Assembly: GCA_026785765.1 (NCBI GenBank) | Contig: JAJAZK010000363.1 | Coordinates: 1-12,177 of the forward strand | Source: Rhodoferax sp. | GTDB lineage: Bacteria; Pseudomonadota; Gammaproteobacteria; Burkholderiales; Burkholderiaceae_C | Direction: 5' to 3' | DNA length: 12,177 nucleotides | Shown here: one piece after another, positions 7,215 through 12,177 of the stretch | Layout of the letters: every line of letters begins with the position of its first letter | Position numbering within the stretch: position 1 is the first letter of the stretch | The notes under the pieces: generated by a model | Databases searched by the model: none | Told to the model about the DNA's origin: nothing | The model's input: the letters and a program-made list of their open reading frames with translations, nothing else | Position numbers and translations under genes: made by a program

Positions 7215-7819
7215 GCGAGCAAAGCGGCTGGGGCGAACTGCTGTGGCGGGTTCCGCAGCGGGTCGACAACTTTGCATTCTGGCTGCGCGCAGCGCTGATT
7301 ACCGCCTTGGCATGGTGGAGCGTGTTACTGGTGCGCATGGACTACCGCAGCGGCGAGATTGGGCAGTCCTTCTTGCACCGTCCGCTGCTGGTGTTCCACG
7401 AGGCCGGACATGTGGTCTTCATGCCGTTTGGTGAATGGATCACGATGCTGGGCGGGACCCTGGGGCAGTTACTGGTGCCTATGATCATCGTGGTCGCCTT
7501 CCTGGTGAAAAACCGCGATCCGTTCGGGGCCTCGGTCGGCGCCTGGCTGCTGGGTGTGTCTGTGCTGGATATTGCCCCGTATATGTACGACGCACTGGAG
7601 CCGCAATTGATGCTGCTGTCGGGGCGCACCGGCGAAGACGGCGGACACGACTGGATCTACCTGTTTGACAGCCTGGGCTGGCTACCGCGCGCACAGTTTG
7701 TCGGGGCAATCACCCACAAGCTCGGGGCGCTGCTGTTGATGTTGTCCATGGCTTGGGCGATCCTGTTGCTGCGCCTGCAGTACCGGCAGCGCGCGGGCGA
7801 CGTTTTGCACGAGGACTGA
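7211..7819 (+). CDS. M50-like membrane metalloprotease-motif protein
   Basis: A 202-aa membrane protein with hydrophobic helices at about 24-41, 84-98, 109-122 and 171-188. It has the zinc protease motif HEAGH (63-67), followed by GGTLGQLLVP (81-90) in the next helix. A later D120-x-x-P123-x-x-x-D127 resembles the third-ligand motif (N/D-x-x-P-x-x-x-x-D) of site-2-type M50 proteases. I therefore infer an intramembrane metallopeptidase-like protein; substrate and activity are unknown and no PDZ domain is present. The GTG start at 7211 overlaps the kefB stop by 4 nt (GTGA) without its own Shine-Dalgarno, implying translational coupling. Later ATG codons would remove the first helix. It ends 6 bp from the convergent GNAT gene. 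Confidence 0.8.
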   Translation: MSEQSGWGELLWRVPQRVDNFAFWLRAALITALAWWSVLLVRMDYRSGEIGQSFLHRPLLVFHEAGHVVFMPFGEWITMLGGTLGQLLVPMIIVVAFLVKNRDPFGASVGAWLLGVSVLDIAPYMYDALEPQLMLLSGRTGEDGGHDWIYLFDSLGWLPRAQFVGAITHKLGALLLMLSMAWAILLLRLQYRQRAGDVLHED

Positions 7820-7825
7820 GCGTGG

Positions 7826-8362
7826 TCAGCGCAGTTGCAAGGCCATGTGGACCTTGGCAAAGTAGGCGTTGCCGACCCTGATTGCCCGCTGCAAGCGGCC
7901 GACTTCGACAAATCCGGGATTGGCATACAGGGTCTGCGCGGGGCCGTTGCCAGCCGTTACGGTGGGGTCCAGTTGCACCAGTTCGGGCAAGATGCGGGCG
8001 CGCGCGATCAGCTCCTGCAACAGCGCTTTGCCAACACCCCGGCCCGCCACCTCGGGCGCCACGAACATGCCGACCACCGACGCATTGTGGCGCTCCTTTG
8101 GCCGGTAGCGCCCCTGCAACCCGACCATGCCGCACAGGTCGGTGCCGACAAACGCACCCGGAAAGAAATCGTGTGGCCGTCCGCCGTCTGGCGCCAGACG
8201 CTGTGCCGACGACTCCAGCGGCTTGTCGCTTTCCTGTTCAAAACTGGAGTTGAACGCCTGCGGATACGCACGCAGGCCGCGCAAACGCAGCGCGTGGCAG
8301 GCCGCCGCGCCGGAAGGCAGCAACTGGCGGATCACATCGCAGATGATGGCGCGGCGGGTCAT
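7826..8362 (-). CDS. GNAT family N-acetyltransferase
   Basis: A 178-aa acetyltransferase of the GNAT superfamily, transferring acetyl from acetyl-CoA to an unknown amine. Acetyl-CoA motif A is VAPEVAGRGVGKAL (101-114), with the pyrophosphate-binding GRGVG. Motif B is seen in NGPAQTLYANPGFVEVG (139-155), an N-x2-A-x3-Y-x3-GF pattern that often marks small-molecule or self-resistance acetyltransferases. The ATG at 8362 (MTRRAII) is the best start: the open frame extends upstream to 8629 but would run antisense into the DUF1841 gene. It is divergent from the DUF1841 gene (62 bp apart) and convergent with the M50-like gene (6 bp gap). No operon partner is visible. Confidence 0.88.
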   Translation of the reverse strand: MTRRAIICDVIRQLLPSGAAACHALRLRGLRAYPQAFNSSFEQESDKPLESSAQRLAPDGGRPHDFFPGAFVGTDLCGMVGLQGRYRPKERHNASVVGMFVAPEVAGRGVGKALLQELIARARILPELVQLDPTVTAGNGPAQTLYANPGFVEVGRLQRAIRVGNAYFAKVHMALQLR

Positions 8363-8363
8363 G

Positions 8364-8383
8364 CTGCAAGGGCTCCATTGCAG
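8364..8383. repeat. 6-bp inverted repeat in the GNAT/DUF1841 divergent region
   Basis: CTGCAA (8364-8369) and TTGCAG (8378-8383) are perfect inverted copies with an 8-nt spacer, starting just 1 bp upstream of the minus-strand GNAT ATG. This could be a small operator or a leader hairpin, but a repeat of this size also occurs by chance. Confidence 0.3.
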
Positions 8384-8424
8384 TGTGGCGACTGTACCAA
8401 GCCGAGCGCGGCACAATGCGTCGC

Positions 8425-8862
8425 ATGCTGATGCAACCGTCCCAGTCCGATGTTCGCCGATTCTTCTGCGCCGTGTATGCCAAGGCGCAACAAGGCCAGG
8501 CAATGGAGGCGATCGAGGCGATTGCCGCGGGCTGGATCGCGCAACACCCTGAGTATCACGCCGATCTGTCCGATGTGGAGGTGGCGCTGGAGCGCATGTT
8601 CGACGCCAGCGAAGGTCGGACCAACCCATTCCTGCACCTGTCCATGCATCTGTCGATCAGCGAGCAATGTTCCATCGACCAGCCGCGCGGTATCCGGCAG
8701 GCAGTGGAGGTATTGACCGACCGCTGCAACTCGTTGCACGAGGCGCACCATGGCGCGATGGAGTGCCTGGGCAAGATGGTCTGGGAAAGCCAGCGCTCGG
8801 GCCGGCCGCCGGATGGTGAAACCTACATAGCCTGCGTCCAGCGCCACGCCAGCGCGGACTGA
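8425..8862 (+). CDS. DUF1841 family protein
   Basis: A 145-aa soluble protein matching DUF1841, a proteobacterial family of unknown function. Recognisable parts are VRRFFCAVYAKAQQGQ (10-25), HPEYH (41-45), the family core TNPFLHLSMHLSISEQ (66-81), DQPRGIR (85-91) and HHGAMECLGKMVW (108-120). It is rich in conserved His, suggesting a possible metal or ligand site, but that is only an inference. Three in-frame ATGs (8416, 8425, 8431) lie close together. I chose 8425 because family members start with a short M-x-x-P-S leader; 8416 has GAGCG upstream (8404-8408). It converges on the cytochrome c4 gene across a GC hairpin. Confidence 0.87.
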   Translation: MLMQPSQSDVRRFFCAVYAKAQQGQAMEAIEAIAAGWIAQHPEYHADLSDVEVALERMFDASEGRTNPFLHLSMHLSISEQCSIDQPRGIRQAVEVLTDRCNSLHEAHHGAMECLGKMVWESQRSGRPPDGETYIACVQRHASAD

Positions 8863-8865
8863 ACT

Positions 8866-8880
8866 GCCCCCCGTGGGGGC
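8866..8880. terminator. GC-rich hairpin between convergent DUF1841 and cytochrome c4 genes
   Basis: GCCCCC (8866-8871) pairs perfectly with GGGGGC (8875-8880) around a 3-nt loop. It fills the 18-bp gap between the DUF1841 stop (8862) and the cytochrome c4 stop (8881). It is placed where a bidirectional terminator is expected, but neither side is followed by a T-tract, so it would be weak or act with Rho. Confidence 0.45.
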
Positions 8881-9546
8881 CTACTTGAACTTGGCTTGTG
8901 GGACCGTCTTGAGCTCGCCTGGTACCGTCTGCAGGTAGTTGGCCAGCAGCTTCAGCTCTGCATTGGTGAACTGCTTCGCGATGCCACCCATCACGCCGTT
9001 GGCGCGCCCCCAGGTGGCATTGCCTTCCGACTTGTAGGATTTCAAGGCCACAAACAGGTAGTCCGCGTGTTGCCCAGCAATTTTGGGGTAACCGGGGTCG
9101 ATCGGTTTGCTGTAGTTGTCTCCATGGCAGGAGGCACAGGCACCCTTCTTGAGCAACTCCGCCGTCTTGCCGCTGGCCTCGGGAGGTTTTGGGGGGGCCG
9201 CCGCGGCGGCAGGCCCGCCCAAGGCTTCGTAAAAGGCAGCAAGGTCGGCCATGTCCTGTTCGGTCAGGCTGCCCGAGATACCCTTCATCGTCGGATGTTT
9301 GCGCTCGCCCTTTTGGTAGGCGCTGAGTGATATCGCCAGATATCTGGCGCCCTGGCCGGCAATCATCGGCACCTTGTAGACCTCGGGAAAACTCGCCTGG
9401 TAACCCTTGATGCTATGGCATCCGATGCACATCGAGGCCTTGCCCGCCCCGGCTTTTGCGTCACCCTTGACCTCCTGAGCCAACGCAGGCAGCACCGTCA
9501 CCGAAGTGACAAACAGAGCCAACAAGGGCAACAGCAATTTGTTCAT
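8881..9546 (-). CDS. diheme cytochrome c4
   Basis: A 221-aa periplasmic diheme c-type cytochrome. Residues 1-23 are a signal peptide ending in ALA before QE. Two cytochrome c domains follow, with heme sites CIGCH (40-44) and CASCH (137-141) and likely axial methionines M87 (HPTMKGI) and M186 (GVMGGIA). The domains are joined by an Ala/Pro-rich linker (about 111-124). Length, domain duplication and the IAGQ(G/H)AxYL repeats (62-70 and 156-164) fit cytochrome c4, which carries electrons from the bc1 complex to terminal oxidases. The ATG at 9546 lacks a clear Shine-Dalgarno. Upstream on the minus strand there is a perfect TATAAT (9599-9594), a good -10. It is divergent from the MoxR gene. Confidence 0.95.
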   Translation of the reverse strand: MNKLLLPLLALFVTSVTVLPALAQEVKGDAKAGAGKASMCIGCHSIKGYQASFPEVYKVPMIAGQGARYLAISLSAYQKGERKHPTMKGISGSLTEQDMADLAAFYEALGGPAAAAAPPKPPEASGKTAELLKKGACASCHGDNYSKPIDPGYPKIAGQHADYLFVALKSYKSEGNATWGRANGVMGGIAKQFTNAELKLLANYLQTVPGELKTVPQAKFK

Positions 9547-9652
9547 TTTGCGCAGACAATCTGGAGGGGACCGGTATTAAGAAACCTGCTTCAATTATAT
9601 CGGCCACGTCTACACCACAGCCCCCGGCCCAGCGTCTGCGCACACGAACACC
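9547..9652. promoter_or_regulatory. cytochrome c4 / MoxR divergent promoter region
   Basis: The 106 bp between the two start codons include the most AT-rich stretch I notice in the window (about 9573-9602). On the minus strand TATAAT at 9599-9594 is a consensus -10 that would give a ~40-nt leader for cytochrome c4, although no good -35 is present 16-18 bp away. On the plus strand the same stretch offers TTATAT (9595-9600), without a matching -35. Neither gene has a clear Shine-Dalgarno. Confidence 0.45.
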
Positions 9653-10495
9653 ATGAAATTCAAAGGTACCAAGAACTACATCGCCACACAGGATCTGATG
9701 CTGTCGGTCAACGCCGCCGCGACGCTCAAGCGACCGTTGCTGGTGAAGGGCGAACCTGGCACCGGCAAGACCATGCTCGCGGAAGAAGTCGCGCAGTCGC
9801 TCGACATGCCATTGCTGCAGTGGCACATCAAGTCCACCACCAAAGCGCAGCAGGGCTTGTACGAATACGACGCGGTCAGTCGGCTGCGCGACTCGCAACT
9901 CGGCGACGAGAAGGTGAAGGACATCCACAACTACATCATCAGGGGCATCCTGTGGCAAGCGTTCACCGCCGACCACCAGGTGGCGCTGCTGATCGACGAG
10001 ATCGACAAGGCCGACATCGAGTTTCCGAACGACCTGCTGCGCGAAATCGACCGCATGAAGTTCTACTGCTACGAGACACGCGAACTCATCAAGGCCAAAC
10101 ACCGTCCGTTGGTGTTTATCACCTCGAACAACGAGAAAGAGTTGCCAGACGCCTTTTTGCGTCGCTGCTTTTTCCACTACATCAAGTTTCCCGATGCGGA
10201 GACGATGAAGAGCATCATCGATGTGCATTTCCCCGGCCTGAAGAAGGAACTGCTCAACGCCGCCATGAAAACCTTTTATGACGTTCGCAACCTGCCCGGC
10301 CTGAAGAAGAAACCGTCCACCAGCGAACTGCTGGACTGGCTCAAGCTGCTGCTGGCCGAGGAGATTCCGCCGGAAGCACTGCACAGCAAGGATGAAAAAG
10401 TCACTGTGCCACCGTTGGTCGGTGCATTGCTGAAAAACGAACAGGATGTCACTCTGTTTGAAAAACTCGTCTTCATGCAAAGACACAACAGATGA
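9653..10495 (+). CDS. MoxR family AAA+ ATPase
   Basis: A 280-aa AAA+ ATPase of the MoxR class (CoxD-like). Walker A is GEPGTGKT (33-40), Walker B is LLIDEID (112-118), sensor 1 is FITSNN (155-160), and the arginine-finger region is FLRRCFF (168-174). MoxR ATPases form hexamers that, with a VWA-domain partner, remodel client proteins, often for metal or cofactor insertion (e.g. CoxD/CoxE in CO dehydrogenase maturation). The matching VWA gene lies downstream at 11207, separated by a GNAT gene. The start ATG 9653 gives the normal family N-terminus. The gene is divergent from cytochrome c4, hinting at a respiratory client, but that is an inference. Confidence 0.94.
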   Translation: MKFKGTKNYIATQDLMLSVNAAATLKRPLLVKGEPGTGKTMLAEEVAQSLDMPLLQWHIKSTTKAQQGLYEYDAVSRLRDSQLGDEKVKDIHNYIIRGILWQAFTADHQVALLIDEIDKADIEFPNDLLREIDRMKFYCYETRELIKAKHRPLVFITSNNEKELPDAFLRRCFFHYIKFPDAETMKSIIDVHFPGLKKELLNAAMKTFYDVRNLPGLKKKPSTSELLDWLKLLLAEEIPPEALHSKDEKVTVPPLVGALLKNEQDVTLFEKLVFMQRHNR

Positions 10496-10497
10496 TC

Positions 10498-10584
10498 ATG
10501 GAACTTGGACATCTGTTGCGGCGCAGGCTCACATTGCAAAGCATTGTGAAGGCGCGCAGTGCCGGCCGCCGCCGCAACCGTTGA
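10498..10584 (+). CDS. possible 28-codon basic leader ORF
   Basis: An ATG 2 nt after the MoxR stop opens a 28-codon frame (starting MELGHLLRRR, ending GRRRNR) whose TGA stop at 10582-10584 lies inside the Shine-Dalgarno of the GNAT gene. Nine of 28 residues are Arg. It nearly fills the 96-bp gap. It could be a coupling or leader peptide, or just chance; no good ribosome binding site precedes it and I recognise no family. Confidence 0.2.
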   Translation: MELGHLLRRRLTLQSIVKARSAGRRRNR

Positions 10585-10586
10585 GG
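10582..10586 (+). promoter_or_regulatory. Shine-Dalgarno that fixes the GNAT start
   Basis: TGAGG lies 5 nt before the ATG at 10592 and supports that start over the in-frame GTG at 10559, which has no comparable site. Confidence 0.6.
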
Positions 10587-10591
10587 CTGCG

Positions 10592-11194
10592 ATGGCGTTT
10601 GTAGAACCCGTCATCCTGCGCGACCGCGGCATCCGCGTGGAGCCGCTCGGCCTGCAACACGAAGAAGGCCTGCTTCAGGCGGCGTCTGACGGTGAGTTGT
10701 GGCGTATTCGCGTAACGTCTGTGCCCGAGCCGGAGCAAACCCGCAAGTACATCGAAGACGCGCTGGCCATGCGCGCGGCCGGCAACCGCTTCGCCTTTGC
10801 CATCGTCGACGAGGCCACGGAGACGGTGGTCGGCTCCAGCAGTTACCACGACATCATCGCTGCCGTGAAACGCGTCGAGATTGGCTACACCTGGTACGCC
10901 AAACGCTGCCAGCGCACCCATGTAAACACCACCTGCAAGTTGCTGCTGATGGCCCATGCCTTTGACACCCTGGGTTGCCACGTGGTCGGCTGGCGTACAG
11001 ACAACTTCAACTTTGATTCGCAAAACGCCATCGAGCGTCTGGGTGCCAAAAAAGACGGCGTGATCCGCGGCCATGCGTTGCGGCGCGACGGTACCATTCG
11101 AGACACGGTGATTTACAGCATGCGTTCGGGCGAATGGCCGGAAGCAAAGGTGCAGCTACAGTACCTGCGCGACAAGACGCGCGCGCCAGCCTGA
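10592..11194 (+). CDS. RimJ/RimL-like GNAT N-acetyltransferase
   Basis: A 200-aa GNAT of the Acetyltransf_3 (RimJ/RimL) type, using acetyl-CoA to acetylate an unknown amine, possibly a protein N-terminus. Family features are EIGYTWYAKRCQRTHVNT (96-113), LLLMAHAFDTLGCHVVGWRT (117-136), DNFNFDSQNAIERLGAKKDG (137-156), and a C-terminal HALRRDGTIRDTVIYSM (161-177). The RCQRTH segment lies where motif A normally places its Gly-rich CoA loop, as is usual for this subgroup. Start ATG 10592 is set by its Shine-Dalgarno. It is inserted between the MoxR and VWA genes on the same strand. Its TGA stop overlaps the GAGGAG ribosome binding site of the VWA gene, so all three genes probably share a transcript. 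Confidence 0.9.
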   Translation: MAFVEPVILRDRGIRVEPLGLQHEEGLLQAASDGELWRIRVTSVPEPEQTRKYIEDALAMRAAGNRFAFAIVDEATETVVGSSSYHDIIAAVKRVEIGYTWYAKRCQRTHVNTTCKLLLMAHAFDTLGCHVVGWRTDNFNFDSQNAIERLGAKKDGVIRGHALRRDGTIRDTVIYSMRSGEWPEAKVQLQYLRDKTRAPA

Positions 11195-11206
11195 GGAGCA
11201 ACCAGG

Positions 11207-12177
11207 ATGCTGATCGACTTCTTCTACACCCTGCGTTCGGCCAAGCTGCCGGTCTCGGTCAAGGAGTACCTCGTCCTTCTCGAAGCCCTGAAGGAAGGTG
11301 TGGTCGGCCCCAACACCGAACAGGACGCGTCCGGCGAGATCATCAGCGGCTTTCACATCGATGATTTTTATTACCTCAGCCGCGCGTCGCTGGTGAAGGA
11401 CGAAAAGCACTACGACAAGTTCGACCGTGCGTTTGCCGCCTACTTCAAGGGCGTGGAGATGATCGCCGACTTCACCCGCGACATTCCGCTGGAGTGGCTG
11501 CGCAAGAACCTGGAGCTCAACCTCAGCCCGGAAGAAAAGGCCAGGATCGAGAAGATGGGCTGGGACGAGCTGATGGAGACCCTCAAAAAGCGCTTCGAGG
11601 AGCAGAAAGAGCGCCATGAAGGTGGCAGCAAGATGATCGGCACTGGTGGCACTTCGCCGTTTGGCGCCAACGGCTTTAACCCGCAGGGCATCCGCATCGG
11701 GCAGGAGAAAAGCCGCAACCGCAGCGCGGTGAAGGTGTGGGACCAGCGCGCCTACAAGGACTACGACGACACCCAGGAGCTGGGCACGCGCAACATCAAG
11801 GTCGCACTGCGCCGCCTGCGCAAGTTCGCGCGCGAAGGCAACGAGGAAGAACTCGATCTGGACGACACCATCCGAGCCACTGCCGCCAATGCCGGCTGGC
11901 TGGACATCAAGATGGTGCCGGAGCGCCACAACAAGGTGAAGGTGCTGCTGCTGATGGATGTCGGCGGCACCATGGACGAGCACATCGCGCGCGTGGAAGA
12001 AATGTTCTCGGCCACCAAGACCGAGTTCAAGCATCTGGAGTTCTACTATTTCCACAACTGCGTCTACGACTTCATGTGGAAGAACAACCGGCGCCGCTTC
12101 AGCGAGAAGTTCGCCACTTGGGACATCATCCGCAAGTACAACAAGGACTACAAGCTCATCTTCATCGGCGACGCGAC
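11207..12177 (+). CDS. CoxE-like VWA domain protein (3' end outside window)
   Basis: The gene is open at the right edge; 323 codons are visible, so it is partial. GAGGAG at 11193-11198, 8 nt before ATG 11207, is the clearest ribosome binding site on the plus strand here. The first ~235 residues are a charged, mostly helical region (MLIDFFYTLRSAKLPVSVKE at 1-20), as in CoxE-type partners of MoxR ATPases. A Gly/Asn-rich segment (139-172) comes before the VWA domain. The VWA domain begins at about 243 (NKVKVLLLMDVGGTMDEH), with the metal-ion-dependent adhesion site as D251-V-G-G-T255 rather than the canonical DxSxS. The next helix and strand (AxVEEMFSATKTEFKHLEFYYFHN) follow in order. Such proteins act with MoxR ATPases in client binding or metal insertion. 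The client is unknown. Confidence 0.93.
   Translation, partial: MLIDFFYTLRSAKLPVSVKEYLVLLEALKEGVVGPNTEQDASGEIISGFHIDDFYYLSRASLVKDEKHYDKFDRAFAAYFKGVEMIADFTRDIPLEWLRKNLELNLSPEEKARIEKMGWDELMETLKKRFEEQKERHEGGSKMIGTGGTSPFGANGFNPQGIRIGQEKSRNRSAVKVWDQRAYKDYDDTQELGTRNIKVALRRLRKFAREGNEEELDLDDTIRATAANAGWLDIKMVPERHNKVKVLLLMDVGGTMDEHIARVEEMFSATKTEFKHLEFYYFHNCVYDFMWKNNRRRFSEKFATWDIIRKYNKDYKLIFIGDA

Noticed and set aside
6006..7277. A 423-codon minus-strand frame opposite kefB
   Set aside because: It is antisense to a clear KefB-type protein and its translation (many Arg, Gln, His) is typical of GC-rich shadow frames.
9461..10486. A 341-codon minus-strand frame opposite the MoxR gene
   Set aside because: It is antisense to a gene with complete Walker A, Walker B and sensor motifs and also overlaps the cytochrome c4 signal peptide; no recognisable domain.
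11156..12055. A 299-codon minus-strand frame opposite the VWA gene
   Set aside because: A shadow frame; the plus strand has a strong ribosome binding site and a coherent MoxR-partner protein.
1..12177. CRISPR arrays, tRNA/rRNA genes, insertion sequences, riboswitches, parS sites
   Set aside because: I looked for regularly spaced repeats, tRNA-like cloverleaf segments, transposase genes with terminal repeats and parS-like palindromes and saw none; the window is almost entirely coding.

Overview
The window looks like chromosomal DNA of a GC-rich betaproteobacterium, most likely order Burkholderiales and near Comamonadaceae (Rhodoferax/Polaromonas-like). This is inferred from gene content and protein character: a subunit II of cytochrome oxidase carrying a C-terminal cytochrome c domain next to a DUF2244 gene, a BioC-like methyltransferase divergent from comF, a DUF1841 gene, a diheme cytochrome c4, and a MoxR/VWA pair. 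No search was run. There are no insertion sequences, phage genes, tRNA or rRNA genes, or CRISPR arrays. Coding density is very high, with several 4-nt gene overlaps.

Layout. Positions 1-2946 (minus strand) hold one unidirectional run: BioC-like methyltransferase, DUF2244 membrane protein, coxB and the first codons of ctaD, i.e. the front of an aa3/caa3-type cytochrome c oxidase operon. From 2986 (plus) comes comF followed by trmL, which converges on and overlaps (10 bp) a minus-strand pair, a MaoC-like hydratase and an orphan ParA-type ATPase. Divergent from parA (plus) is a KefB/KefC-type K+/H+ antiporter, coupled by a GTGA overlap to a small membrane protein with a zinc metalloprotease HEAGH motif. 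A minus-strand GNAT gene, a plus-strand DUF1841 gene and a minus-strand cytochrome c4 gene follow. The plus-strand end is a MoxR AAA+ ATPase, a RimJ/RimL-like GNAT and a CoxE-like VWA protein that runs off the window.

How the genes work together. CoxB/CtaD form the CuA/heme core of a terminal oxidase, and cytochrome c4 is a periplasmic diheme electron carrier that can feed such oxidases. MoxR and VWA proteins usually act as a pair, remodelling or inserting metal into client enzymes (e.g. CoxD/CoxE); their position back-to-back with cytochrome c4 suggests, but does not prove, a respiratory client. KefB plus the M50-like protein look like an ion-homeostasis unit.

Most of the window is ordinary core genome. 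The most interesting points are the KefB/M50-like coupled pair, the MoxR-GNAT-VWA cassette with a possible 28-codon basic ORF in its gap, a BioC-like protein without a recognisable SAM motif I, and a possible leaderless promoter for comF.
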